Source of the DNA: Niastella vici
GTDB taxonomy: Bacteria; Bacteroidota; Bacteroidia; Chitinophagales; Chitinophagaceae
Direction of reading: 5' to 3'
DNA length: 64,000 nucleotides
Assembly (NCBI RefSeq): GCF_002077945.1
Contig: NZ_LVYD01000050.1
Location: 62,001-126,000, forward strand
Shown here in pieces: positions 25,731 to 34,989 of this stretch. The notes under the pieces are model-generated. The model was not told the origin of the DNA. It did not search any database and saw only the letters and a program-made list of their open reading frames with translations. The position numbers and the translations under genes are program-made. How positions within the stretch are numbered: the first letter of the stretch is position 1; every line of letters starts with the position of its first letter.

Positions 25731-28190
25731 ATGAGAAAGCTTCCCAACCTGTTTATAATCATACTGTTAACAGTATCCTTTATAGGCAGGGCGCAAAACA
25801 GAACTGCCGTAAAGCTCAGTGGAAAAGTAGGCGCAACCAACCAATCAGCCTTATCAGCCGCTACCATAACCCTTTTAAAAGCCAAAGATTCAAGCGTGGT
25901 GAAGATGTCGGTCACCGACCAGGACGGCCATTATTCCTTCGATAACCCGCCTAAAGGCAAATACCTGGTATCCGTTTCGGCTGTTGGATATGAAAAACAA
26001 TATTCGGCCCCCTTCAGCATTTCGGCCGACAGCTCCCTGATGGAGCTCACAACCATCGTACTCAGCCAACGCTCCAATAACCTGAAAGCCGTAACCGTAA
26101 GCGCCCGTAAACCACTGGTTGAGCAAAAGATAGACCGTATGGTGGTTAATGTTGACGCATTCATCAGCAACACCGGCGCCAATGCCCTGGAAGCCCTTGA
26201 AAAATCACCCGGCGTACAGGTCGATAAAGACGGGAACATTAGCCTCAAAGGCAAACAGAGTGTAATGGTATTGCTCGATGGCCGCCCCGCATACCTCAGC
26301 GGCGCCGACCTGGCCAATATGTTAAAAGGTATGCAGGCTTCGCAACTGGAATCAATAGAGATCATGACCAATCCGCCCGCCAAATACGACGCAGCCGGCA
26401 ATGCGGGCATTATCAATATCAAAACAAAAAAGAACCGGGTAAAAGGTTTTAACGGTAACGTAAGCGCCGGGCAGGGGCAGGGGGCATACTTCAAAAACAA
26501 TGAAAGCCTGAGTCTCAATTACCGCAATGGTAAGGTGAACCTCTTCAGCAATTACAGCTTCAACCGCAATGATAATTACCAGGAACTCGACATCTTCCGC
26601 CGGTACAGGAATGAAGACGGTTCAACCAGCGCCATCTTTGAACAGGTGGCATTCATGAAACGCCGCAATATGAGCAATAACCTGAAACTGGGTATGGATT
26701 ACTATGTAACCGATAAAACAACCCTCGGTATTGTTGTAAGCGGTTTTTATAATCCCGAAAGCAGCATTAACAACAATACCAGCTATCTCGAAAACCCGAA
26801 CAAAATGGTTGACAGCATTGCAACCGCCAGCTCCTATATCAAAGGCACCTGGAAGAATGCCAGCGTGAACCTGAACATGCGGCACCAGTTTGATTCTACC
26901 GGCCGCGAACTCACCGCCGACCTCGATTATATCGTATATGACAATGCAAACAAGCAGCATTTCATCAATACTACCTACGAACCAAACTGGATAAAAAGAT
27001 ACGACGAACAATTACAGGGCAACCTGCCCGTTACCGTTAACATTTACTCGGCCAAAATGGATTACACCCATCCGTTGAAGAACAATGCTAAAATTGAAGC
27101 AGGGGTAAAATCGAGCTACGTGCAAACGGTGAATAAAGCCAATTACTATACCTTAAATAACGGTGAATGGATAACAGATTACGGCAAAACAAACTTTTTC
27201 GATTACAATGAGAACATCAATGCCGCTTATATAAACCTGAACAAACAGCTCACTAAAAAATGGGGCGTGCAAACCGGGTTACGTTACGAGAATACAAATT
27301 ACAAGGGCCATCGTTATGGCAACCCTACAACCGGTGATTCCAGTTTCAAACGCACCTACAACAGCTTTTTCCCGACCGTATATATAAGCTATGGCGCCAA
27401 CAAGAACAACCAGTTTGGTCTTTCCTTTGGCCGCCGCATCGATCGCCCGGGATACCAAAGCCTGAACCCCTTCCTGTTCTTCCTTGATAAATACACCTAT
27501 GAAGCCGGCAACCCTTATTTAAAGCCCCAGTACACAAACAACGTTGAACTAACCCATATTTTTAAAGGCTGGTTAACAACAACCCTTAACTACAGCCTCA
27601 CCACAAACGAGTTCAACGAAACATTTGATTCAAGTGGATATGCCACTATCGTAAGAAGAGCCAACATCGGCCGCCGCGAGAACGCCGGTATTGCAGTAAA
27701 TGCACAGATACATGTTACCAAATGGCTCACCAGTATGCTGTATACCAACTATAGCTACACCCGTTACTCTGGTAAATTATATGGAGAAGACCTGAAAGTG
27801 GAAGGCGGTACATTAAATGCAAACATGAATAACCAGATAACCCTTACAAAAGGATGGAGTGCCGAACTGAGTGGTTGGTATATGAGTAACAGCGTTGATG
27901 GACAAATTCTGTTAAAATCAATGGGCGCATTATCGGCCGGTATTTCAAAACAAGTGTTAAAAGGTAAGGGAACAGTGAAAGCCAATGTGCGGGATATTTT
28001 CTATACTCAAATAGCGCAGGGGGATATCTATTTCAAAAACACCGAAGCCAGGTTTAGAAATACCCGCGATACCCGGGTTGCCAACATAACGTTCACCTAC
28101 CGCTTTGGAAAACCCATAAAAAATACTAACGGACAACGTAAAAAAGGCGGGGCCAGCGACGAACAAAACCGCGTTAATGTGGGAAATTAA
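25731..28190 (+). CDS. Outer-membrane beta-barrel receptor (OMP_b-brl_3 type) A
   Basis: An 819-residue TonB-receptor-like protein. Signal peptide 1-22; carboxypeptidase-regulatory-like domain about 27-115 (TITLLKAKDSSVVKMSVTDQDGHYSF). Then a plug-like region (about 120-230; LEALEKSPGVQVDKDGNISL, LLDGRPAYLSG, IEIMTNPPAKYDAAGNAGIINI) and a long barrel (PF14905 style) to the end. The C-terminal tail after the last strand (FGKPIKN onward) is Lys/Gly/Asn-rich and probably periplasmic. The ligand is unknown. The next receptor gene is a tandem paralogue with the same domain order. Confidence 0.9.
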   Translation: MRKLPNLFIIILLTVSFIGRAQNRTAVKLSGKVGATNQSALSAATITLLKAKDSSVVKMSVTDQDGHYSFDNPPKGKYLVSVSAVGYEKQYSAPFSISADSSLMELTTIVLSQRSNNLKAVTVSARKPLVEQKIDRMVVNVDAFISNTGANALEALEKSPGVQVDKDGNISLKGKQSVMVLLDGRPAYLSGADLANMLKGMQASQLESIEIMTNPPAKYDAAGNAGIINIKTKKNRVKGFNGNVSAGQGQGAYFKNNESLSLNYRNGKVNLFSNYSFNRNDNYQELDIFRRYRNEDGSTSAIFEQVAFMKRRNMSNNLKLGMDYYVTDKTTLGIVVSGFYNPESSINNNTSYLENPNKMVDSIATASSYIKGTWKNASVNLNMRHQFDSTGRELTADLDYIVYDNANKQHFINTTYEPNWIKRYDEQLQGNLPVTVNIYSAKMDYTHPLKNNAKIEAGVKSSYVQTVNKANYYTLNNGEWITDYGKTNFFDYNENINAAYINLNKQLTKKWGVQTGLRYENTNYKGHRYGNPTTGDSSFKRTYNSFFPTVYISYGANKNNQFGLSFGRRIDRPGYQSLNPFLFFLDKYTYEAGNPYLKPQYTNNVELTHIFKGWLTTTLNYSLTTNEFNETFDSSGYATIVRRANIGRRENAGIAVNAQIHVTKWLTSMLYTNYSYTRYSGKLYGEDLKVEGGTLNANMNNQITLTKGWSAELSGWYMSNSVDGQILLKSMGALSAGISKQVLKGKGTVKANVRDIFYTQIAQGDIYFKNTEARFRNTRDTRVANITFTYRFGKPIKNTNGQRKKGGASDEQNRVNVGN

Positions 28191-28512
28191 GGCACAAATC
28201 TATTCAGCCGTATCACTCGTATATGATAACAGGCAGTTAACAATTAGCCTCGGTATATTCGTTAAACCAATGAGCGCAGTACCAGTCTCAGAAGGGAGTT
28301 ACAAAAAGAGATTATACGGTAAAATAGAGCAGAAGCATTTTAAGAAAACGATAGTCGAATGTGGCATAATTTCTGAATAAGTAACCATAGCTGTTTGAAA
28401 GAAAGAAAATAATAAAAAGAGTTATTTAGATTTTTTTAACAGTGGACAATGAAACCTTTTTACCGTTTAAGCGTCTTATTAATAAAGCGGCAATAATTTA
28501 AAAGATTGGACA

Positions 28513-28581
28513 ATGAGAAAGATAATACTAATAGCAATAGCACTTGTTTACCTGGTAGGATGTGGGATTTCTTATATGTAA
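28513..28581 (+). CDS. Possible 22-residue lipoprotein-like peptide
   Basis: The frame runs from ATG to TAA and encodes a basic start (MRK), a hydrophobic core (IILIAIALVYLVG) and Cys17 in a good lipobox (LVGC), leaving only six mature residues. It is followed 83 bp later by a terminator, so it may be the only product of a short transcript. Such tiny entericidin-like lipopeptides exist, but a frame this short can arise by chance. No other support is available. Confidence 0.35.
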   Translation: MRKIILIAIALVYLVGCGISYM

Positions 28582-28664
28582 CGCACAAATAATTAAGCAA
28601 ATAAACTTTCTTCATAAATAGCAGTCATACAGTTTTTCTCATAAGCAGTTAGTTTTGGTTAACG

Positions 28665-28696
28665 AGGCCCCATTTCTATGGGGCCTTTAATTTTTT
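28665..28696 (+). terminator. Rho-independent terminator
   Basis: AGGCCCCAT pairs with ATGGGGCCT around a 4-5 nt loop, followed by TTAATTTTTT. Confidence 0.85.
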
Positions 28697-28929
28697 AAAC
28701 GCTTAAGTATCACAAGAGAATGTAGATGAATTGCCCCGGTTTATCAGGCCACTATCAACTGTTCACCCCTGCACCTTTCTTCCTGATTTTTCTCCGTTGG
28801 TGTATTGATACCGAATATGAGCCCCCTGTCTGTTAATAGTACTGATTATCATTAATCCTTTTTTAATCCCGCAAATACGTCGCACCTTACAGTAGAGATT
28901 CCACCGTTAAAACCCTTCAAAAATCGCGC

Positions 28930-31422
28930 ATGAAAAACAGATCTACCTATTTAACGGGTTTACTGTGTTTTCTTTCCTTTATTGTTACTGCACAAAACAA
29001 GTTGGGTAAAGTAACTGGTGTTATCACCGATGCTGATGCCCAGGCTGTGGAATCGGCCACCGCATCGCTGCAACGGGCAAAAGATTCTGCTCTCGTTAAA
29101 GTAGCCGTTTCAGATAAACACGGGCTTTTTGAATTTGAACACCTGGCCGAAGGAGAATATTTTGTTGTAGTTACCGCAGTTGGTTTTATAAAAACAAGCA
29201 GCAAACGCTTTACGGTTTCTTCCACCTCACCATATAAATTACCTTCTTTTCAATTACAGAAAGCAGCCGGCAAAACGCTGGGTGCAGTAACTGTAACCGG
29301 CAAAAGACCACTCATCGAAAACAAGATCGATCGCATGGTGGTGAATGTTGAAGCAGCGCCTACCAATGCCGGCGCCTCAGCCCTGGAAGTGCTGGAAAAA
29401 TCGCCCGGCGTAACCGTTAGTAATGAAGGCGAGATCAGCCTGAAAGGAAAACAGGGCGTAAAGGTCATGCTCGATGGCAAACCAACTTATTTGTCGCCGG
29501 CCGACCTGGCCAATGTGCTGAAAAACCTGCCGGCCTCCGCGCTTGACCAAATAGAGATCATGACCAATCCGCCTGCCCGTTACGACGCCAGCGGCAATTC
29601 GGGCATTATCAACATAAAAACCAAAAAAAGCCTTACAGAGGGGTTCAATGGCAGCATAACACTTGGTGGAGCGGTTAGCCTCTTTCATCGCAATAATTCA
29701 TGGTATACGCCCCCTCGCAGCAATGCCAGCATCAATTTAAACTACCGTAAAGGGAAATGGAACCTGTTCGGGAATTACAATTTCAACTACCGCGAAGGAA
29801 AAGGTTACCTCGACCTTACCCGCCGCTTTTTTGAAAAAGACGGCTCGCTGAACTCTACATCATCTTCACATTCTGATTTTAACTTCCGCAATAATAACCA
29901 CACCATAAAACTTGGTTTTGATTATTATGCCGATAAAAAGAACGTTATTGGTGTGGTGGTGAACGGATTCGGATTTTTTGGCCGCCCGGCTTCTGCCAAT
30001 GTGCAAAGCATTAGCCAGCCCGATGGCAGCATTGAATCGGTGCTGGCCACCGACAACGTCAATAAAAATAATTTCTTCAATTATTCGGCCAACCTCAATT
30101 ACAAACATACTTTCGATTCAGCAGGCCGTGAGCTTACTGCCGATCTGGATTATATCGGTTACACCAACAATACCAAAAACACCCTGTACACCACGGTCTA
30201 TGACTCGTATGGCAACACCACCGGCAGCCTCATCTTAAACGGCGATATCCCCGGGCTTATCAATATTTATTCGGCCAAAACCGATTATGTACATCCTTTA
30301 AAGAACAACCTGCGTTTCGATGCCGGCCTCAAATTAAGCTATGTGCGCAACGACAATGAAGTAAAATACACGCGGAACGATAACGGCAGCTGGAAACCCG
30401 ACGACCGTTCGAACCATTTTATTTATCGCGAAAACATTAATGCCGGTTATGTAAGCCTTAACAAAAAATGGAAGAAATGGGGCGCGCAGGCCGGGTTGCG
30501 TATTGAAAATACCATTGCAAAGGGAAAGCAGGTCACCAATGATTCAGGTTTTACCCGCAACTATACCAGTTTGTTTCCCACTATGTACGTGAATTACGAG
30601 GCAAATAAAAATCACAGCTTCACTTTATCGTATGGCCGCCGTATTGAACGGCCCAATTACCAGGACCTGAACCCGTTCATCTGGTTCCTCGACTCCTTAC
30701 AATACCGGCAGGGCAATCCGTACCTGCTTCCCCAATACGCCAACAATATTGAATTGCGGCATACGCTGAAAGGGCGCTTCACCACTACGGTCAATTATAC
30801 CGTCACCGACGATGTAATATCGCAGCTATTAAAACAGAACACCGAGAAAAGGATCACCTTCCTTACACCCGATAATGTGGCCCGGTTCAAGAATATTGGC
30901 GTGGCCATAAACGCCCCCTTTACCCCGGTAAAGAACTGGAACGTGAACCTGTTTGTAAATGTGTTTAACAACCGGTACCAGGGCACCTATTTTAATTCAT
31001 TTACCGGTAATAACGACCCCATCGACATCAGCTATACTTCGGCCACGTTGAACGTTAGTAACACGTTCAGCTTCAAAAAAGGATGGAGTGGGGAAGTAAG
31101 CGGTTGGTACCGGGGCAAAACCATTGAGCAACTGACCATTACCGACCCAATGTATTTTATGACCCTGGGGGTACAAAAACTGGTCATAAAGGGAAAAGGC
31201 ACCTTACGGTTAAACATCCGCGATCCTTTCCACTGGCAACAATTCAATGGGCGCACCCTGTACAGTGATATTGATGTGCGAATACATAACAAGTGGGATA
31301 ACCGGGCTTTTACGGTTACATTCAGCTATCGTTTTGGTAAAACCTCGGTGGCCCAGGCAAGAAAGCGCACGAGTGGCGCTACTGAGGAGCAGAACAGGGC
31401 AGGGGGAGGCCAGAACCAGTAA
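28930..31422 (+). CDS. Outer-membrane beta-barrel receptor (OMP_b-brl_3 type) B
   Basis: An 830-residue paralogue of the receptor encoded at 25731 with the same layout: signal peptide (1-21), regulatory-like domain (about 27-115), plug-like region (VLEKSPGVTVSNEGEISL, MLDGKPTYLSPADLANVL, IEIMTNPPARYDASGNSGIINI) and barrel. Both proteins end in a similar tail (ATEEQNR here, ASDEQNR in the other), supporting tandem duplication. No palindrome like the one before copy A was found upstream. Its stop codon (TAA, 31420-31422) forms the first bases of an inverted word repeat. Confidence 0.9.
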   Translation: MKNRSTYLTGLLCFLSFIVTAQNKLGKVTGVITDADAQAVESATASLQRAKDSALVKVAVSDKHGLFEFEHLAEGEYFVVVTAVGFIKTSSKRFTVSSTSPYKLPSFQLQKAAGKTLGAVTVTGKRPLIENKIDRMVVNVEAAPTNAGASALEVLEKSPGVTVSNEGEISLKGKQGVKVMLDGKPTYLSPADLANVLKNLPASALDQIEIMTNPPARYDASGNSGIINIKTKKSLTEGFNGSITLGGAVSLFHRNNSWYTPPRSNASINLNYRKGKWNLFGNYNFNYREGKGYLDLTRRFFEKDGSLNSTSSSHSDFNFRNNNHTIKLGFDYYADKKNVIGVVVNGFGFFGRPASANVQSISQPDGSIESVLATDNVNKNNFFNYSANLNYKHTFDSAGRELTADLDYIGYTNNTKNTLYTTVYDSYGNTTGSLILNGDIPGLINIYSAKTDYVHPLKNNLRFDAGLKLSYVRNDNEVKYTRNDNGSWKPDDRSNHFIYRENINAGYVSLNKKWKKWGAQAGLRIENTIAKGKQVTNDSGFTRNYTSLFPTMYVNYEANKNHSFTLSYGRRIERPNYQDLNPFIWFLDSLQYRQGNPYLLPQYANNIELRHTLKGRFTTTVNYTVTDDVISQLLKQNTEKRITFLTPDNVARFKNIGVAINAPFTPVKNWNVNLFVNVFNNRYQGTYFNSFTGNNDPIDISYTSATLNVSNTFSFKKGWSGEVSGWYRGKTIEQLTITDPMYFMTLGVQKLVIKGKGTLRLNIRDPFHWQQFNGRTLYSDIDVRIHNKWDNRAFTVTFSYRFGKTSVAQARKRTSGATEEQNRAGGGQNQ

Positions 31423-31550
31423 TGTGATAATTAGAAAATTTGATAATGCATTAAATTCGAGCGGTCCCTATAATTTCAATGCTCACGCGAATGCATTCGC
31501 AGTAGCTGTATTCCATGTATCACATTATCGAATTATCGAATTACCTGATT
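31420..31550. repeat. GATAATT-type inverted word repeat after receptor B
   Basis: The left arm (31420-31448; TAATGTGATAATTAG and TTTGATAATG) and right arm (31518-31550; TATCACATTATCGAATTATCG) are reverse-complementary in theme. The left arm starts with the stop codon of the receptor gene. Confidence 0.55.
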
Positions 31551-31609
31551 GTTCTTACGTTTCATGTGCAACACACAAGCCTGCTCCAGTTTTCTGGGCG
31601 GGCATTTTT

Positions 31610-31720
31610 GTTACCGGGTACCGGGTACCAGTTACCGGGCCTGAAAGTCGATCGTTCTCCCAATAATCGGGGATTCCGAATTTTTTCCCTGGTAACCGGG
31701 AACCGGAAACTGGTAACCAC
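31610..31720. repeat. ACCGGTA-type heptad inverted repeat, copy 1
   Basis: The left arm (31610-31640) repeats TACCGGG every 7 bp. The right arm (31688-31720) repeats GGTAACC/GGAACCG/GAAACTG. Together with the GATAATT repeat it fills almost all of the 366-bp spacer before the YajQ gene. Confidence 0.6.
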
Positions 31721-31788
31721 AACTTTCACCATTCACGATTTTGCTTACTTTCGTACCCGTATACCATTCAGCACTTTAAATTTACGAT

Positions 31789-32280
31789 ATGCCTTCTTTT
31801 GACATTGTTAGTAAAGTGGATGCACAGGCACTGGACAACGCAGTGAATGTAACCACCAAGGAGATCACCAACCGTTTCGACTTTAAAGGTTCGCATGTGG
31901 TGATCAACCTCGACAAAAAGGAATTCAGGATCAACATTGAAACAGACGATGACATGAAAATGCGCCAGCTGATAGATGTATTGATCAACCGGGCCCATAA
32001 ACAGAACATTTCACCCGAGGCATTTGACCTCTCCAAAGAATCTTATCAAAGCGGTAAAGTGGTGAAGCAGGAGGTAAGTGTGCGCAACGGCCTGAAACAG
32101 GAAGACGCCAAAAAGATCGTTAAGCTCATCAAGGACTCAGGATTAAAAGTGCAGGCCCAGATCAACGATGATCTTGTTCGCGTAACCGGTAAAAAGATCG
32201 ACGATCTGCAGGAAGTGATCCAATTGTGTCGCAATGCCTCACTGGGTATTCCCCTGCAGTATGAGAATATGCGGAGCTGA
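31789..32280 (+). CDS. YajQ-family nucleotide-binding protein
   Basis: A 163-residue protein of the YajQ family (two ferredoxin-like halves). Family marks include MPSFDIVSKVDAQALDNAV at the start, NRFDFKGS, the central AFDLSKESYQSGK region, and KIVKLIKDSGLKVQAQI with VRVTGKKIDDLQ near the end. Family members bind cyclic di-GMP or nucleotides and act as regulators; the exact ligand here is not known. ACCGGTA repeats flank it on both sides. Confidence 0.93.
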   Translation: MPSFDIVSKVDAQALDNAVNVTTKEITNRFDFKGSHVVINLDKKEFRINIETDDDMKMRQLIDVLINRAHKQNISPEAFDLSKESYQSGKVVKQEVSVRNGLKQEDAKKIVKLIKDSGLKVQAQINDDLVRVTGKKIDDLQEVIQLCRNASLGIPLQYENMRS

Positions 32281-32284
32281 AATT

Positions 32285-32399
32285 CAGTTACCAGTTCCCG
32301 GTTTCCAGATACCGGGCCAAAAACCAATAGCAAACTGAGTAATAGCAAGCATGCCGATATAGAGGACCTGGCAACCGGAAACCGGTAACCGGCAACTGT
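32285..32399. repeat. ACCGGTA-type heptad inverted repeat, copy 2
   Basis: The left arm (32285-32318; CAGTTACCAGTTCCCGG) starts 4 bp after the YajQ stop. The right arm (32367-32399) has CGGAAAC-CGGTAAC-CGGCAAC in exact 7-bp steps. The arms can pair imperfectly. Confidence 0.6.
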
Positions 32400-32694
32400 G
32401 AATAATTTGGTGCAGAACAGGTGCAAAACCTGACTTAAATAAATTTGGGAAACTGGTCATTTAATAAGTAACTTAGGTATAGAAAATCGCAGTAAGCTAG
32501 TAAAATGGTTCAATGCGATTAGCGGAAAGCATTGGGTATACAGGTTATACGTGCACGTAGCAGGTATAAAATGGATCCGGTGCTTTCTTTTTTTAATTTA
32601 ATTTCTTGCCTGAAAAATTTATTTTTACCTGCCAGTTTACTAATTTTCCTTTTTTCTTTAATAAATTTTTAAAAAAGTCAGGAATAAAATTTAA

Positions 32695-32726
32695 TTTGGC
32701 GGAGTTATATAGGAGAGCTAATTTTG
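32695..32726 (+). promoter_or_regulatory. Promoter of rpmE2 (putative)
   Basis: TTTG (32695-32698), 20-bp spacer, TAATTTTG (32719-32726): a good match to the Bacteroidota consensus. The predicted start near 32733 gives a leader of about 78 nt. Confidence 0.6.
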
Positions 32727-32768
32727 CGGCTTTGCTGCTAAAACCAGCATAACAAATATATTAACAGG

Positions 32769-32790
32769 GTACACCGCAAAATCGGTGTAC
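32769..32790 (+). promoter_or_regulatory. Leader hairpin before rpmE2
   Basis: GTACACCG pairs perfectly with CGGTGTAC around a 6-nt loop, ending 20 nt before the ATG at 32811. Its place in a ribosomal-protein leader suggests, but does not show, autoregulation by L31. Confidence 0.45.
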
Positions 32791-32810
32791 AATTTAAAAA
32801 TCAAAGAGTT

Positions 32811-33062
32811 ATGAAAAAGGGACTTCATCCCGAAAATTATCGGTTCGTTGTTTTTAAAGATATGAGTAACGGGTACAGTTTCCTCAGCCGTTCTACCTCT
32901 CCTTCAAAAGAGACTATTAAATGGGAAGATGGCAATGAATATCCTCTCATTAAATTAGAAATTTCTAACACATCTCACCCCTTCTTTACTGGTCAGAACG
33001 TACTGGTAGACACAGCGGGTCGTATTGATAAATTCAAGAAACGTTACGAAAAGAAAAAATAA
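32811..33062 (+). CDS. rpmE2: 50S ribosomal protein L31 type B
   Basis: An 83-residue protein. [21 protein letters not shown] and the C-terminal FKKRY motif identify L31. The zinc-binding CxxC pair of type A is absent, so this is the zinc-free form (type B), which in many bacteria replaces type A under zinc limitation; in Bacteroidota it is often the only copy. A terminator follows at 33111. Confidence 0.94.
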   Translation: MKKGLHPENYRFVVFKDMSNGYSFLSRSTSPSKETIKWEDGNEYPLIKLEISNTSHPFFTGQNVLVDTAGRIDKFKKRYEKKK

Positions 33063-33110
33063 AAAGCGTAATTTCAATACAAACATTTTTGTTTTTCATG
33101 GCTATACTTT

Positions 33111-33144
33111 CCCTTTCCTTGTCTAAGGAAGGGGATTTTTGTTT
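33111..33144 (+). terminator. Rho-independent terminator after rpmE2
   Basis: CCCTTTCCTT pairs with AAGGAAGGGG (one G-T pair) around GTCT, then ATTTTTGTTTT. Confidence 0.85.
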
Positions 33145-33540
33145 TATAGCACATCAATAACGCTCCGGTTAAATTGTTTTATTGTTCTGCATAAGTTAAA
33201 GCTTCACTTAATTCCTGCAATTATGCCTTCGGTAACCCCGTATTCCTGTTCATTTGTTCATCCGCTTCATTTCCCAAATTGTTTTGAGTAATTACTTTTT
33301 AAGTATGCGGCTATTCTTGTTAAGTATTGGGCATAGTTGATCACTTTTACAGTACAATCGGGTTGTTTTTGATACAGGTTGAATAAAAAAAGAGGCAGGT
33401 TGCCATTTTATGGTGCCAACCCACCAACCTAAGCACCTGGTTTAACCAGTTATACTCCTGAGTTTTCAATTATACCACTCAAATTGCCAATTGTAAGGCC
33501 CAGCTAACGATTTTATGCCCGTAAGTTGGAAGGGATCGGG
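33145..33540. other. Unassigned spacer
   Basis: About 400 bp between the rpmE2 terminator and the 20-bp repeat array. It is AT-rich with no credible frame. I see no RNA gene or mobile-element end. Confidence 0.4.
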
Positions 33541-33815
33541 AATTCCCGGAAGGTTTTAAGATTTCCCGGAAGGAATTTGGATTTCCGGGAAGATTTTGAA
33601 AATTCCTTCCGGCTTTTCCGGTTTCCTGTAAGGAATTGAGGATTCCCGAATGGAATAGCCAATTCCTTGCTGCTTTTCTGATTTCCCTGAAGATTTTGAG
33701 TTTTCCCGGAAGACTTTTAGAATTCCCTGAAGGAAGAGCGATTTCCCTGAAGGAAAAGAGAATTCCCTGAAGCAATTGAAAATACCCTGAAGGAATTGAG
33801 AATTCCTGTAAAACC
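33541..33815. repeat. Tandem array of about 13 degenerate 20-bp units
   Basis: Consecutive 20-bp units start at 33541, 33561, 33581 and so on to 33801. The consensus is close to AATTCCCTGAAGGAATTGAG; the most conserved parts are TTCCC and GAAGG, which make a TTCC/GGAA dyad inside each unit. The period is held exactly although bases vary. As 20 is not a multiple of 3, the frames that cross it on the minus strand (88-98 codons) do not encode a regular peptide repeat. There are no spacers, so it is not a CRISPR array. It ends about 90 bp before the GlmU-like gene. Confidence 0.85.
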
Positions 33816-33905
33816 TAACCACCTGCTGAAAGTTTCAAAAATGAACTAAGTTTGGCCCTCCGGCCCGCTAAAATCGCAGAACCAGGAACTCAAGAACTAA
33901 AACCA

Positions 33906-34949
33906 ATGAACAAACCCGTATTTCTTTCCGATAAAGAGGTGGCAGCGCATCTATTTCCCTTTTCCCAAACACGCCCGGTGGCCGATATCCGTATCGGTAT
34001 TCTCACCATCCGCCAAAAATGGGAAAAGCTGTTGCAACAACCCGTTACCGTGCTCAAACCCGATGAAGAAGCACCTGCCAATGCCATCGTATTTGCAGCC
34101 AATATTATACCAACAGCTGCCTTCATTCAATCTATTTTCAACAACGAACCCGATTACACCTCCGTAAAGGTGTTGCAATACCCCTGGCACATTTTTCAAT
34201 GGAACGACTGGGCGCTGCGCGAAGATTTTCAGTTGCTGACCCAGGGCCGGTATTCAGAGCCGATCCCCGAATCGGTACAGGTCATTAATTCGAACCAGGT
34301 ATTTATTGAACCGGGCGCTGTGCTGCACCATTGCATGCTGAACGCCTCTACCGGACCTATATATATTGGCCCGAACGCTGAGATCATGGAAGGCTCGTTC
34401 ATCAGGGGGCCATTTGCCCTGGGCGAAGGAGCCCTGGTAAAAATGGGGGCAAAGATCTATGGGGCAACCACCATTGGACCGTATTCCTTGGCAGGCGGCG
34501 AAATCAAGAATTCGATCCTGTTCGGCTATTCAAACAAAGCGCATGACGGCTATTTGGGCGACTCGGTCATAGGGGAGTGGTGCAACCTGGGAGCAGGTAC
34601 CTCCAATTCAAACATCAAGAATACCGCCAGCGAAGTGAATATCTGGCATTATCATTCCCGCGAATACATGCGGGCCGGCATAAAATGCGGCCTGCTGATG
34701 GGCGATTATTCGCGGGCCGCCATTAATACCTCGTTCAATACCGGAACAGTGGTAGGTATTTGCGCCAATATCTTTGGCGAAGGCATGCCCCCAAAATTCA
34801 TCCCCAGTTTTACCTGGGGCAACAAGGGACTAAGCCTGTATGAATTTGAAAAAGCCCTGAAAGACATCGCCAACTGGAAAAAATTAAAAAATCAGGTCCT
34901 CACAGAAGCAGAAATAACTCAATTGAAACATATTTTTGGGCAATCATAA
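33906..34949 (+). CDS. GlmU-family putative sugar nucleotidyltransferase
   Basis: A 347-residue protein. The start is set at the ATG at 33906 (MNKPVFLSDK); the frame runs 18 codons upstream without family support. The N-terminal third (RPVADIRIGILTIRQKWE) resembles the reduced nucleotidyltransferase domain of Bacteroidota GlmU-like proteins and lacks the full GxGTRM-type loop. From about residue 140 a left-handed beta-helix follows with hexapeptide repeats (VFIEPGAVL, IYIGPNAEIMEGSFIRGPFALGEGALVKMGAKIYG, and an acetyltransferase-like LGAGTSNSN). A role in sugar-nucleotide or cell-envelope synthesis is inferred; the substrate is unknown. tpiA follows 40 bp later and is probably co-transcribed. 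Confidence 0.8.
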   Translation: MNKPVFLSDKEVAAHLFPFSQTRPVADIRIGILTIRQKWEKLLQQPVTVLKPDEEAPANAIVFAANIIPTAAFIQSIFNNEPDYTSVKVLQYPWHIFQWNDWALREDFQLLTQGRYSEPIPESVQVINSNQVFIEPGAVLHHCMLNASTGPIYIGPNAEIMEGSFIRGPFALGEGALVKMGAKIYGATTIGPYSLAGGEIKNSILFGYSNKAHDGYLGDSVIGEWCNLGAGTSNSNIKNTASEVNIWHYHSREYMRAGIKCGLLMGDYSRAAINTSFNTGTVVGICANIFGEGMPPKFIPSFTWGNKGLSLYEFEKALKDIANWKKLKNQVLTEAEITQLKHIFGQS

Positions 34950-34989
34950 AAAGATCATAAAAGCCTTCACATTAAAAAAGACGACACTT

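Larger units (their letters stand above)
28191..28929. other. 739-bp spacer holding a mini-ORF and a terminator
   Basis: Between the two receptor genes lie a 22-codon lipoprotein-like frame (28513-28581) and a clear terminator (28665-28696). A 67-codon frame that starts inside the end of the first receptor has no protein-like features. The rest is AT-rich and unassigned. Confidence 0.5.

Noticed and set aside
28177-28380. 67-codon frame overlapping the end of receptor A
   Set aside because: It starts within the receptor's coding end and shows no hydrophobic or domain pattern.
31247-31802. Plus-strand frames of 95-139 codons after receptor B
   Set aside because: They cross two inverted word repeats and start inside the receptor gene in another frame.
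33541-33815. CRISPR array
   Set aside because: Units follow one another without spacers and are too divergent; no cas genes are near.
33479-33822. Minus-strand frames of 88-98 codons across the 20-bp repeat array
   Set aside because: The 20-bp period is not a multiple of 3, so the peptide changes frame of repeat at each unit; the frames exist only because the repeat lacks stops on that strand.
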